Below are positions 21,596-33,400 of a stretch of 64,000 nt of DNA, piece by piece. A program made the position numbers and the translations under genes. Numbering within the stretch: position 1 is the stretch's first letter; the number at the start of each line of letters is the position of its first letter. The stretch lies in the NCBI GenBank assembly GCA_963971305.1, contig OZ020307.1, positions 59,827,702-59,891,701 of the forward strand, given 5' to 3'. The stretch comes from Arcuatula senhousia. Taxonomy: Eukaryota > Mollusca > Bivalvia > Mytilida > Mytilidae. The notes under the pieces were generated by a model. It was given only the letters and a program-made list of their open reading frames with translations. It had not been told where the DNA came from and searched no databases.

Positions 21596-21793
21596 TAAGG
21601 GCTGTTCCTTTAGAACATATGAGGTACCCAGGGAAGGCACTTTTTAAAATTACCTATGGGTGGTTGGGTTTTTTTCCTCGCCACATACATGTAATAACAG
21701 TGCTTTTTAAAAAATCTGCTTCTATCCATGATAGGTTAAATTCAAAAATGCCTTCCCTGGGTACCATATATGTTTAAATGGAACAGCCCTAAC
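21596..21793. mobile_element. Palindromic MITE, about 200 bp
   Basis: Left arm agggctgttcc then ggtacccagggaaggca; right arm tgccttccctgggtacc then ggaacagccct. Arms of about 45 bases, spacer about 100 bases. No ORF. Confidence 0.85.
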
Positions 21794-21994
21794 TGAAAAT
21801 TTAAGGCATCTTTCAAAATGTTTTTATTTCACAGTTTTATTTGATTGCACATCACCTAGCTCACATTATGATTACAATAAATAAACAGAAAAATACAAAA
21901 AATACTGGAAAAGTAAAATATTCATCAATAGGAGGTAACTCGTTTTTTTCTAAAGCTTCAAGATTAAAGGATAACAAGATTGCTACGCATAGCC

Positions 21995-22903
21995 ATGTGT
22001 CCCCCGCCGCCGCATAAAAGTTGTGTGGTATGTCAATTCAAGCAATATATTCTCTGAGAAACGATAGAAATAGGTTGTCAAAATATGGGATGATCACCTA
22101 TTAACAGTACCCTATCAGTGTGTAAAGTTTCAGCAACATCCATTCAGTAGTATCCAAGGAGTTGCACCCACAAAAACGTTTGACAAAGCCCCATTTTTCG
22201 GACTGAAAAATCACAAATTTGTAAATAACTCGAAAACCATAAATATAGCTTCAAAATTTTTTTTGGTATTATTATAGAGTACCTTTTGCTCTATCAGCCT
22301 TCAAAATTTCAGAACCCTGTGCTTCTAGGTAACCGAGATATTGGAAGTCCTATATTTTGACCTTTCGTCCCTGTTTCCATGGAAATGACGGCCATTTTGA
22401 AAATTTCAAATACGGGATGATCATCTACTAACAGTACTCTATCAGTGTGTAAAGTATCAGCAACATCCGTTCATTAGTGTCCGAGGAGTTGCACCCACAA
22501 AAACGTTTGACAAAGTCCCATTTTTCCGACTGAAAAATCACAAATTCGTAAATACCTCGAAAACCGTAAATATCTCTTCAAAATTTTTTTTCGTATTATT
22601 ATAGAGTACCTTTTGCTCTATCAGCCTACAAAATTTCAGAACCCTGTGCACCTAGGTAACCAAGATATTGAATGTCCTATATTTTAACCTTTCTTCCCTG
22701 TTTCCTTGGAAACGGCGGCCATTTTGAAAATTTCAAATATGAGATGATCATCTACTAATTGTACCCTATCAGTGTGTAAAGTTTCAGCAACATCGGTTCA
22801 GTAGTGTCCGAGGAGTTGCACCCACAAAAAACGTGACGGACAGACAGACGGACGGACGGAGACCATTACTAAGTCCCTCCGATGCGTTGCGGCGGGGGAC
22901 AAA
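21995..22903. mobile_element. Tandem-repeat element with 327-bp units and CCCCCGCCGC ends
   Basis: Left end tgtcccccgccgccgca; right end tgcggcgggggaca. The marker gttgcacccac recurs at 22161, 22488 and 22815, spaced exactly 327. A gacggacagacagacggacg tetranucleotide run precedes the right end. 327 is about twice the unit length seen in the sister elements. Confidence 0.8.
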
Positions 22904-23712
22904 TAACTGTTCAACAAAATGCTTAGATGACATTTATGAGTTATCTCCCATGATTTATATTTAACTTTCACAGAATGGATGGAATTAGTGTTGTCATATC
23001 TATCTTGCATCTATGACTGACTAGCATACAGATATCATAATCATTTCTTGGTGATATTTAAATTGACTAGGGTTCAATGAAGTAATGAAACTAGTAAGAA
23101 AATTGCTGCGAATGCCATTCTACTTTGTTCTACAATGTTATACACACATTTAGTTATCAGTCTTTGAGTATTCAATATTTTTTGGATTATGATACATGTA
23201 AATGATAAAAAATCTGATATGAAATACTGATTGTGCAAATAGGAATAGTAAGTCAAATGTTATGATTAAAAATACAATGTTTGAGAAATTTTGTTTGTAT
23301 CTTCTACATAACCCTTTCTCTTATAACAAATATAACCTTAAGTACCCTTATTAATTAAATGTTAAAATAGAATTATTTAGCAATTATATGAAATATTTTG
23401 TAAAATACTGACAGAAATTTTTCACTTAACCATTATAAAATGAGAAAGAATACAAAAAAAAATCAATTGTTTAATCAATGTAACAATGATATAAAAACCA
23501 GAAAATATATAAAAAAAAGTTTTGATTTCAAGTAACACTCCCATCACAGATCTACGAGTTGTACAAAAAATGTCAACAACATTAACAATAATATGCATAT
23601 CACCAAGGACTATCACAAACAATTATTTTATGATATGAAAAACAAGACAATACTAAATGAAAGCACTGATATGATTGGTTTACAAAACAACCAATGAGAA
23701 TTTAATTAACAC

Positions 23713-24441
23713 TCAGACTTCTGTTGCATGACCTTGCTGGATGGCTGCAAGTAAATTTCTTTTCATTCTTACATAAAGTTTTCCTTTGGTCCATGGATTT
23801 TGCAGTTGCAGTGGATTGTAATCATCTCTCAGAATTCTCTCCCTTGCACCAATAACAGCAACAAGACAAAATTTATCAAGTTCTTCTTCCGAATAAATGG
23901 GACCTGACTTGCCCTTCATTGCAACAGCCTTATTTAGCTGTTTAACAACCAAGTTCACAACTTCTCTTGCAGTAGTTTTTTCAGTCACATGCAAACGTAC
24001 ACGTGTACCTTTGGAAAGTCCTGTTTCATATGCGGCATAAACTTGTAACATCCCAGATGTTGAATGAGACGCAGTCTCTTTTGGTACATGACCATTCGAT
24101 TTGGAAACTTCCTCATTTGGGTCATAGAATTTGGCGATTTTACGATTGTCTTTTCCCACACTTATTTCATTTGAATCACAACCATTGGAACTACAACTTT
24201 GATGAGAGTTGTTGTTTTCAAAGTCACTTTCATCAGAGATCTTAGAAGAGAATGCATCGTCATTTGCCGAGCTGTTTAATACACTACAGGGCAGACCGCC
24301 CCTTGATGATTTGTCGCGTGCGAAGGTGATCAGGTCCATGATCCATCGTGTACCTTTCCACGATCTGTCTAAGGACTGTTGTAGATTGTTAAGTTTATCC
24401 ACTCTATCTCGTGTTGCGTTCAGCTCTACATCTGAAAATGC
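23713..24441 (-). CDS. ANKFN1: ANKFN1-like last exon, Ras-association-like domain and stop
   Basis: Acceptor ctttttcag; 242 codons plus stop at 23713. Order: helix AFSDVELNATRDRVDKLNNL, an acidic Ser/Asn-rich linker, then from MLQVYAAYETGLSKGTRVRL a beta-grasp RA-like domain with TTAREVVNLVVKQLNKA, FCLVAVIGARERILRDDYNP and LQLQNPWTKGKLYVRMKR. The RA domain would bind a small GTPase or partner; binding residues cannot be judged here. Confidence 0.94.
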   Translation of the reverse strand, partial: AFSDVELNATRDRVDKLNNLQQSLDRSWKGTRWIMDLITFARDKSSRGGLPCSVLNSSANDDAFSSKISDESDFENNNSHQSCSSNGCDSNEISVGKDNRKIAKFYDPNEEVSKSNGHVPKETASHSTSGMLQVYAAYETGLSKGTRVRLHVTEKTTAREVVNLVVKQLNKAVAMKGKSGPIYSEEELDKFCLVAVIGARERILRDDYNPLQLQNPWTKGKLYVRMKRNLLAAIQQGHATEV

Positions 24442-27400
24442 CTGAAAAAGAGGGAACAAAATTTAAACAATGTACTCTTATTTGTTGATAATGTTATAAA
24501 TTTTGTGTATTTTAAAATTCCTAAAATTGGTGGATTTTAGAATTCATGGCCTCTTAGTAATCTACTCATTCAAATTAATATTTAATTTATTATTTGACAT
24601 CAAATTTCATGTTCAATGAATTTCTTGTAACCTATACTTTAGAACAATTTCAATTCGAACATTTAATAGGAGAATTTACAAGCAAAAGCTGATATTGAAC
24701 TCAACTTTGCCTGAATTGTTTTCACTTTTTACTCCACAACTCCTCATTAGTACAAAGCTATTTATATTTACCTCTCGCTGGGCCTGTTGTGCCAAACAGA
24801 TGTCTGTTTCCAAGATGGCTGACAATCGTGCGTAACGGTTAATTAAGTCTTGTCTGTATGTACACATATGAACTGAAAGATAAAAAAATCAAAATCAAAC
24901 ATTCAAAACTTTAACATTTAATATTTAATCTAAGTAATAGATGCACTGTGTAACTTCTAAACATGGTTTATTAGGCAATTAACTTGACTGAAAGGCTGAG
25001 CTTAGTTTCAACACGTCTTTTCAAATGAGTTACAAAAACTTACCAGTTTCAGTATCAGAGGAAACGATACTATCAGCATGGAGCAATAACATTCCATAGC
25101 CAATGTAAGAACTTGAACCGTAGTATGATCGATTCAGGTATAGATTAACAAGATTGTTACTATTTGTTCAGAATTTTGTGCATGCCAGCAATAAATTATA
25201 AAGAATGTTTACTCACTCATTTCAAACACTTGTACTGGTAGCAGCATGAAATCTTTCTTTTCTGTGAGTAGGTCACGCTGACCTGGAACAATGCAGACGT
25301 CTTCAACAGGTGGCAGCACTAGTAGAAATGTGACATCATTACTGAACTCCATGACTTCAAAATCATATAAACGATGAGTTCCAGTCATATTTTGTGATAC
25401 TTCTGAAATGATAAAGAGTTTATTTAACATTAAATCATATTTATGTATTTTCAGAAAGAAAATACTTTGCATGTTTACATTAATTAATCTTTATTTCTTT
25501 ATATAAGATTTTTTTCAATAATGAACAAAAACTAACGTACCTAACATCCGTAACAGTTTTTTGTTGGCTTCCGTGATCTGTGTGCGAAACTGTTGTTGAG
25601 TATTGGTAGGTGGCGCCACATGTTGGTCAGCATTGATTGTTTGTAACCATTCCCATTCTTCCCTAAAAGAAAGACAATTCAAAAGTTTGAGGTCACAGTA
25701 CAAAAAGAGTATTACTTATACAAATTCAAAATTAAATGACCGCATGTTTTTTACATAACCTTTTATTTGAAATGATGAGTAACAAACAAAATTCTTTAAT
25801 TTATCATTAAAATCTAAATAAACCTAGTCAATCTTTTGACAATTAACACAGCTAATTAAGTTATGTTTTAAAATACATGTATTAGATTTTCCACAGAAAT
25901 CTTTTTACACAGCTCCAAGTTACTGACGGAAAAAAATGTTTGGAGCACTTCTAAATCCTACCTTGAAACATTTGGACAGTCTCTGACTTTGACATATGGT
26001 AGAACATTAGGTGCTTTCTTTGGAACCAGGACTTGAATGAGATCAACGGCGACTTGTAGTTTCAGGTAGCCTATATATAATCCTTTAGATAAGGGGATGT
26101 TACTGACTTGATGGTAGAGAATCATCTCCTGTAAAATAAAATCAGCATTAAATTTTTTTTCACAAACAAAACTTTTATCGGTATATTCTACATATTCGTA
26201 AAAATAACATGATAGATTTCTGAGGTCTTGAAAAGCATGGAATAAAACCTCCATAAATTTGGTTTAACCAAATACATGTAGTACATGTAGTTACCTTACA
26301 AGACTTTTAAGAAAGCAACAAGAAATATATCTATATTACATGAAAAAGCTTATAGCAAGTCCATGTGTGTTTAAGACATTTACTTTCTGATCAGTTCATA
26401 CTTAGCAGTACATATTTTCTACATAATTGCATACATAGATAATACCAAATATTTTCTGGTTCATGTTTTAAGAGATTCCAAATTATATAAAGGCACAAAA
26501 AAAACCCAAAAGAATCTTGGAGATAAACCAGCTGATATGACAATGAAAACCATGACGTAACATTTTATGAACACAAAAATTTTGCCTTCATATAACAGCT
26601 AAAATAACTTACAGCTATGGAAGTCAGTAAAATGTCTGGAGATTCCGTTAATTCTTGGAGGGCCGCAGATGATCGTCGTAACAGTTTGGCAAAGCTGATC
26701 CATCGACTGGAGCCCAGGATGATAGATTTAGGGTCTTTAATATTGCACACAGACGTCAGAATAACACAACCGTTAGGATCCTTCAGGGGTTTGAAATGGA
26801 ACTGTCCTATATCCTGTATACCTAAGGAATTCTGTAAAGATGGATAAAAGGATGTTATGACAAAGCTTTGGAAAATATCTAAAGATGTATGCATGTGACA
26901 TCATAACTGAACTCCATGACTTCAAAATCATACAAACTATGAGTTCCAGTCATATTTTGTGATACTTCTGAAATAATTAAGAATTTTATATGATACAAAT
27001 GATTTTTATTAAAACATTTTGTATGCGGATTATTGAAGCTAAATATGCAATAACAAATTTCTACATTGATCTATCCATTGATTAGCATTTGCTGGAATTA
27101 ACATAGGTATTCTTTTCAAGTTTTTTTGTTTTTCTATCTCTTCTTAAAATGGCTATGCTAAAAAATTTAAGTAAGCATACCTGCATGATAGAGACGGCCT
27201 GTAACAGTTTACTCCTAAAATGCATCGTACCGGCACTGGTGTTTTTATCCATGTCTTGGCGTAGCGATTTCACATCATCCCAATTACATGCAACCTAGGA
27301 AAGAAATGTGGTGATATGAAACAAAATTGAAAAATTTGTAAGTCAAGTTACAATTTTATGAGCTAATTTATGCTTATCTGTCAAAGTTACAAAAAGGATT

Positions 27401-30400
27401 ATATTCTTTGTACACCGTTCACAACTCGCAATAAAACATACAGATGATCTTTAGCTAACATTTACTTAACCATCATCTATATGTCATGTGAATTGCAAAT
27501 AACACATTCAGTTCTATTTTTTTGCATGCTGGAGGTAAGCTTGAAATAATAATTCTTTACATGTATCTTCAGAATATGAAATACTTATGCATACATGTCA
27601 ATAAAACTGATCCTGTTTGTTTTCAAAAACTGTTATCATATATAGATAAGATGTCTATGAATGATTTGATTTCCAGAATTTCAGCTGACAATGGTTCATC
27701 TGTATTAAAACATGTGTTCTTGTTTAAGTGCAAAGTTAAAATGAATCTTTCACCTACCTTCATAAGCCAATGGAAATCATTATAAACATTTGGTCCGGAG
27801 AAATTTTCATCGACTTCTACGATCGGCAACATGTCATCAGAGGTCACCAATACTTTATCACCATTATAAAGTAGGCAAGCTAGATATACTCCTCTGAAAG
27901 AAAAAAAAAGAACATTTTTAATTTCTAAAATAAGTATACATTCCTCTTGGTCTCAAACTATCCAAAATTTATTGCCATTAAGACTTTTCCATGCAGTAAA
28001 TGGAACTTTTTTATTTGTGAAAGGTCCTTGATTAAGCATGAAGATCATAGGTGTTAACCCTCCCGAATCCTGCGGGAGCCTCCCGAAAATTTAAGCTATC
28101 TCCCGAGAAATAAATTACTCCCGAGCGGGAGACACTTAACTCCCGACTTTTACTACCCTCCCGCATAATCTCCCGAAATTTTACATTTTTTGTCCCAAAA
28201 TCATTCTTTCCTTTCCTTTTTATAAGTTTAAGAAACAACCAACGAATTTACTCAATCAGCTGATTGAAAATCGATAATCTGTCCTATTGTTTACCTGTCA
28301 GTGTTAACAAAACACACGAAATAGTGTTAATTAGTGAGTTGAGAACAATAAATGAGGTGAAATTTAATCCAATTATATATGCTGGGTGACATATTTATTG
28401 CTTCCACACTTTGAATGAATACAGAGAGTGTTAAAAATTACGATCTCCATTGAAAATTATAGATCGGGGGTAACATAGAAAGGGGGAGAGAAACTTGGAA
28501 TAATGAAACAATTACCAAAATTACTTCCCTTTCTTTATGGAAACTATTTATCACTTTTAAGAAATGAAACAAAAGTGCACAAAAAGAAAGGATTTAGGCT
28601 ATAAGTTTGATCATATGAACATTTCAAACACCTTTAAATTTGCTGTGCTTTATTTGAATTTAAATTTACCCAAAGACTTTGCCTTAAATACCTATTTTTT
28701 AGAAAAAGAAAAGCTTTCTCTGATAAATTCATTTACTTTATGTAGAGTCTGAAGCTGACTGAAATGAAATTATAGAAATTAAATACAATCAAATTAAAGT
28801 ATGATTCTCTGAACCAAAAGAAAATATAACAGATATATTTAATCTATTACCATGATTACAGGTAATATTGAACCAAAAGAAAATATAACAGATATATTTA
28901 ATCTATTACCATGATTACAGGTAATATTACACAATATCAGTGTCTGGGAATAAGCATGGTTTTATTCATATGCGCAAAATTTTTAAGACAAAATTGTCGC
29001 TACGCAAAATCTCCCTGAAATTAAAACTGGTTTCAGGGAGATCTCCCTCATTGGAGTCCCAAAAGGTTAACACCTATGATGAAGATGTATAACATAATTT
29101 TGAAGCCTTCTGTTTTTATATTCAATTTTAAAAAAATTTCACCTTGAAACTGAAAATCCTTGAAATATTTCAAATTTTGTTGTTGATGACCATGAATATT
29201 TTAGGTAGTAATTACTTACCGTTTTAATGTTTTATAAAACTTAGGAGCAGAGGTAAATAGGTTCTTGATACTCTTTCTTTTTCTCTGTTGAGGGGAATCC
29301 CCACCAGCATTATCTGAAATAAAAAGTTATCTCCCATCAATACCGGGTTTTGTGAATTACATAAATCTATATTTATTTTTTAAATCAAATGCATCAGGAA
29401 TCTGTTACAAATGTCAACCAAAGATGTAAACTGTTCCTTAAGTAACTGTCTGAAAAAAAATACAAAGGTCTCAAGGACATTTATTGCTCTGTATAGTTGA
29501 CATTACTCTATCTTTCAAAGAAGCTTCAAAACTGTACCAAGTTGCAATTTCAAAATATGAGTCAAAAACATTTGTTTTAGATTTCTTAAAAACATGATAT
29601 AGTTTCTACAAACCTTTTAATTCTGAAGCATCTGGTGGTCTAAGATGTTTGACTTGTGAAAATAATTCGTCCATCAATTTAGTTTTACCCTCTGTTCTTG
29701 ATATAGAATTCCCGTCTAAATCTCGCCAACCTAATACAGAATACATCATTAATTATTCATATACCTTAATGAACCAATTTGGTAAAGTTTATGTCATAAA
29801 ATGGTTTCGAGAAGGATTTAATATTACAATAATGAGGACTCTGACTGTAACAACAAGTTCAACAACTGAACAATTTCATCTTTTTAAGGCTTTCCATTAT
29901 TTTGGAAAATCAGCTACAAAACCTAAAAATAAATCACTTGAATCTTATTTTTACTCAACTTTCTAATTTAAAATAGCTACATGTACTTACTAGAGGGTAC
30001 TGCGTATGATGGTTTTGCTGTAGTACAGGGGCTATAACCCTTCATGTTCCATGCTGCCACTCGGACATAGTAACGATTTCCCTTGGCCAAGCCCTCGATC
30101 TCGTACTCTAGATGTCTCATGTTTTCTACTACACTCTCCCCAGCCAATGGCATAAAATCTTCAAAGCAACTCCATTCCACTATAATTTAAATAAAATAAT
30201 ATGAAGTACTTGAAATGTAATCCTTTTATGTCCGAGAATCAACTGATGTTAAAAAGTATTTGAAAATGGACGTTTTACACATTATTTTCATCAGTACAAA
30301 AGGTTTCCGAAGATTAAATGCAAAGTAAACTGGAAAATTGGTACTAAGAATAGCAAGCAAGTGTGTCTCCTAGAAGACCAATGGCTCGCTCTACTCATAA

Positions 30401-33400
30401 TTGTTGATATGTTTTGTTCTTGTAATGGTTTTAAACAGGTCTTGTTTATAAAATTTTATGAAGATTCCACTATAAAATGTAAGAAATCAGTTTTGATGCA
30501 AAGATAAAACTGAGGTGTGACAAAAAGACAGGAAAACTAAATGCCCATCAACTTTTTGTTGGCAGGTAATATGAATCTATGGGTTCTTTTGTGTTCATAG
30601 TGATTGGGAACATTAAATTTGTGTAGGGTAGAAATTTATATTGATATCATGACAGTTTGAGCATTTAAACAAATACCCATAACAATATCACTAGACATGC
30701 ACATGTGTCTGACCTCAATTCGTACCTTTATATTTTGTCACGACTGCACCATTGTGATTCAGAGGTTCTTCAAATCTAACGAGCAACGAGGAACTGCTTG
30801 CGACCGTCAGACTAACGTAACTTGGAGGATCAGGAATTCCTGTAAAGAAAAAAAAAGTGCTCAATCATTTAATGATCAAATAAAGAGTTATGTAAACACA
30901 GTTTGCATAGCTAGTTTTTTAAATCATGTAATCCCACCTAAGCAAAATTTTCCAAAGGTTTACAGGGGATTCCCCCATTTTTTGGGGACAATTTGAAAAA
31001 AAAAATTGGAAAAATTTTGTGAATCAATGAGTAAATTTGGTGATTCCAGACATTACTAAACCATACCATCCACTCCCTTTTGAAGAATTAATCAAAATTC
31101 TTGAGGATTATGGTCTTATTATTGCTGTACACCCCCCTCCCCAGTCTTACACCCATTCAGAAAATTCTGTGTACCGGTGCAGCATGTTCATGTATGGATA
31201 TCTGCTAGGTTTGCATATAATAAAATTGTCAGGTGTAAAGGTGTTTTTACTGACACTATTGTTCAAAATTAAAGGACAACAAAGCCAGAAAATACAAAGC
31301 AGATCTGTAAAATGCTTGATACATAGCTTAAGTATGAGAAATCGAACTGCTTCTCTAAGGTTTAGTAAGAGTTTCTGGTTTTTTTTTCTTTAGACTGTAC
31401 AGAGTCCTATAGACTTCAATACTTTCAAATCAGATAATTTCAAATTAATTAAAGTCATTATTTAAGAAAGAATAATGTTGATGAATTTTGTTTTTATCAT
31501 ATCTACCTATTTTAAGTGAAAACAACTTCACAAAAGAAAACTTACTAGGGTAAAATATTTGCGCATTTATATTCCATATCAGACCTTGCATGTTTAAAAC
31601 CAAACTAAGCTAAGGTAAAAATTTATTGCACCTACTTAGTACTTTAAACCACATATACTTGAATCAAGATAAGATGAAATTAAGGGGTTTATTTATGACA
31701 CCGATGTCATTGTCCTGGATTATCACCATTGATTGATTGTTTGTTTGTTTGTTATGTCAACACACATTGTACTGCAAGTTATGAATTGAAAATTTTACTA
31801 GAAATTTGACCAGTGCTATTTAAGACCTCTTTTTAAATATTTTTGTCAATTCCATATCAGTAAAATGCAATGATGTCCTACTTCAAACAGATTACTAAAT
31901 GTGCTTTAGTCATTTCATGTAAAACATATAAAAGACCCGACCAGATATAAACATCTATTTGAGGTAGTATGACACAAAAAGGCACTTATACTAATAAACT
32001 GGACCAAAACTTTGTTTTTCAAAATCTTGTAAATGACAAACATATCAGCCTATATCATTATGACAGGTCCCAATATTGACTTTGAAAATTGTTCAATGAA
32101 AATCAAAACGCCTCATCAAAGCCCATTAGATTGTTCAAATATTTACAAAGAAGAAAACGAAAATCTTTTTTTCCCTATACATACAGCCATATATATCATC
32201 TCTAGTCCAAAGTTTGAAGATTGTTCAGAAAGGAAAACAAACTATTCTCTATTTACTAACAGTCACTTTAAATCTACAACTTTTTCTACGCCAATTAAAA
32301 ACCAATTATTCATTCAGTCATTGATAATGGTGTTATGAACATTTTGACATATCTTCAAAAACTGTCAAAATCCATTTAAAAACCCCATCTTAAAAGGTTT
32401 TAAGGCTACTTAAGATAATTTTTTCCTGTTAAGTACCTAGATTATCCCCCCTTTATAATCAGCTTATTCTGTGGACCTTAGGATGATAAAATAGAAGGAT
32501 TATAAAAATGGCATCAAAGATTGATTGATTATTGTTCATGTAATTTTTTGACAATAAAAAAAAAAGATTCGAAAGTTAAATTTATAAAAATAAAGAGTTT
32601 CCCTGCCTGGTCAGCTTCACCGATTTGATGCACTTGTGGTCTACTTACTAGCATGGTCGTATCCTGCCTTCATCCTCTTTAGAAGTTTGTGTCGGAACTC
32701 CCAATGACTCAACTGTCTCTCGTTCTCCTGTAAAAAGACAAAATGTGTATGTAGAAAGATGGACAGAAACCCAGCACTTTAGGCTTAGAGCCTTATATAC
32801 ATGTAGTTTGCTTTTCCTGGAAACAAAGCATAGAGAGCTTGCAAAACACACCAAGTATAAAGAATGTGTAAGACCAAAAAAAAAAAAAAAAAATAAAAAT
32901 AGGCCATTTGTTAACATAAAGAAATTTTAAAATGATAAAAATTGTCTTCTTTCTCAAAACTTCTAAGCTGTGACATGGACCTTTTTTCAACTATGAGCAC
33001 TTCATATTTTATTATAAAATTCAAAGTCTTTAAGCTTAAAAAAAAATAATCTTATATGATAATTACCCAAAGAAGTTCCATAATCATCCAATTTTTCAAA
33101 TGAATTAAAAAATAATATAAACAGACAAAAATATAATTCAAAATCTCTTATGAAAAACAAATAAAGTTTCATTCACTTTTACAACTGCAAGTACATGAAA
33201 CCAAACACAATAACTCCCGACAAATAAACTATAAAAACTCATGTTGACAACACAACTTTCTTTATGACCTAAGTTTTCATAATCCAACAATGTTTACAAA
33301 CATAGCAGACAAGATGCGTTTAATTGAATTCTTCCTTGATGGTTATGATCGTAAAACACAAAATTTCAATAAGTGATAGAAATTAATTAACATCCATTAG

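Larger units (their letters stand above)
16384..23712. other. Intergenic region between convergent genes
   Basis: About 7.3 kb with no protein-coding exon seen. It is filled mainly by tandem-repeat elements at 16656, 18145, 19197 and 21995, a palindromic MITE at 21596 and the 3' UTR of the ANKFN1-like gene near its right end. ORFs inside the satellite units are repeat artefacts. Confidence 0.7.

Noticed and set aside
24003..24445. Two + strand ORFs of about 80 codons
   Set aside because: Shadows of the last ANKFN1-like exon.
29649..29966. 105-codon + strand ORF
   Set aside because: It overlaps exon w13 on the opposite strand, whose phase, splice sites and family similarity are convincing; the + frame is a shadow.
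31037..31393. 118-codon + strand ORF in an intron
   Set aside because: No recognisable domain and no supporting splice sites; such lengths occur by chance in several kilobases of intron.
32033..32338. 101-codon + strand ORF in an intron
   Set aside because: Composition looks like translated AT-rich non-coding sequence, with no domain.
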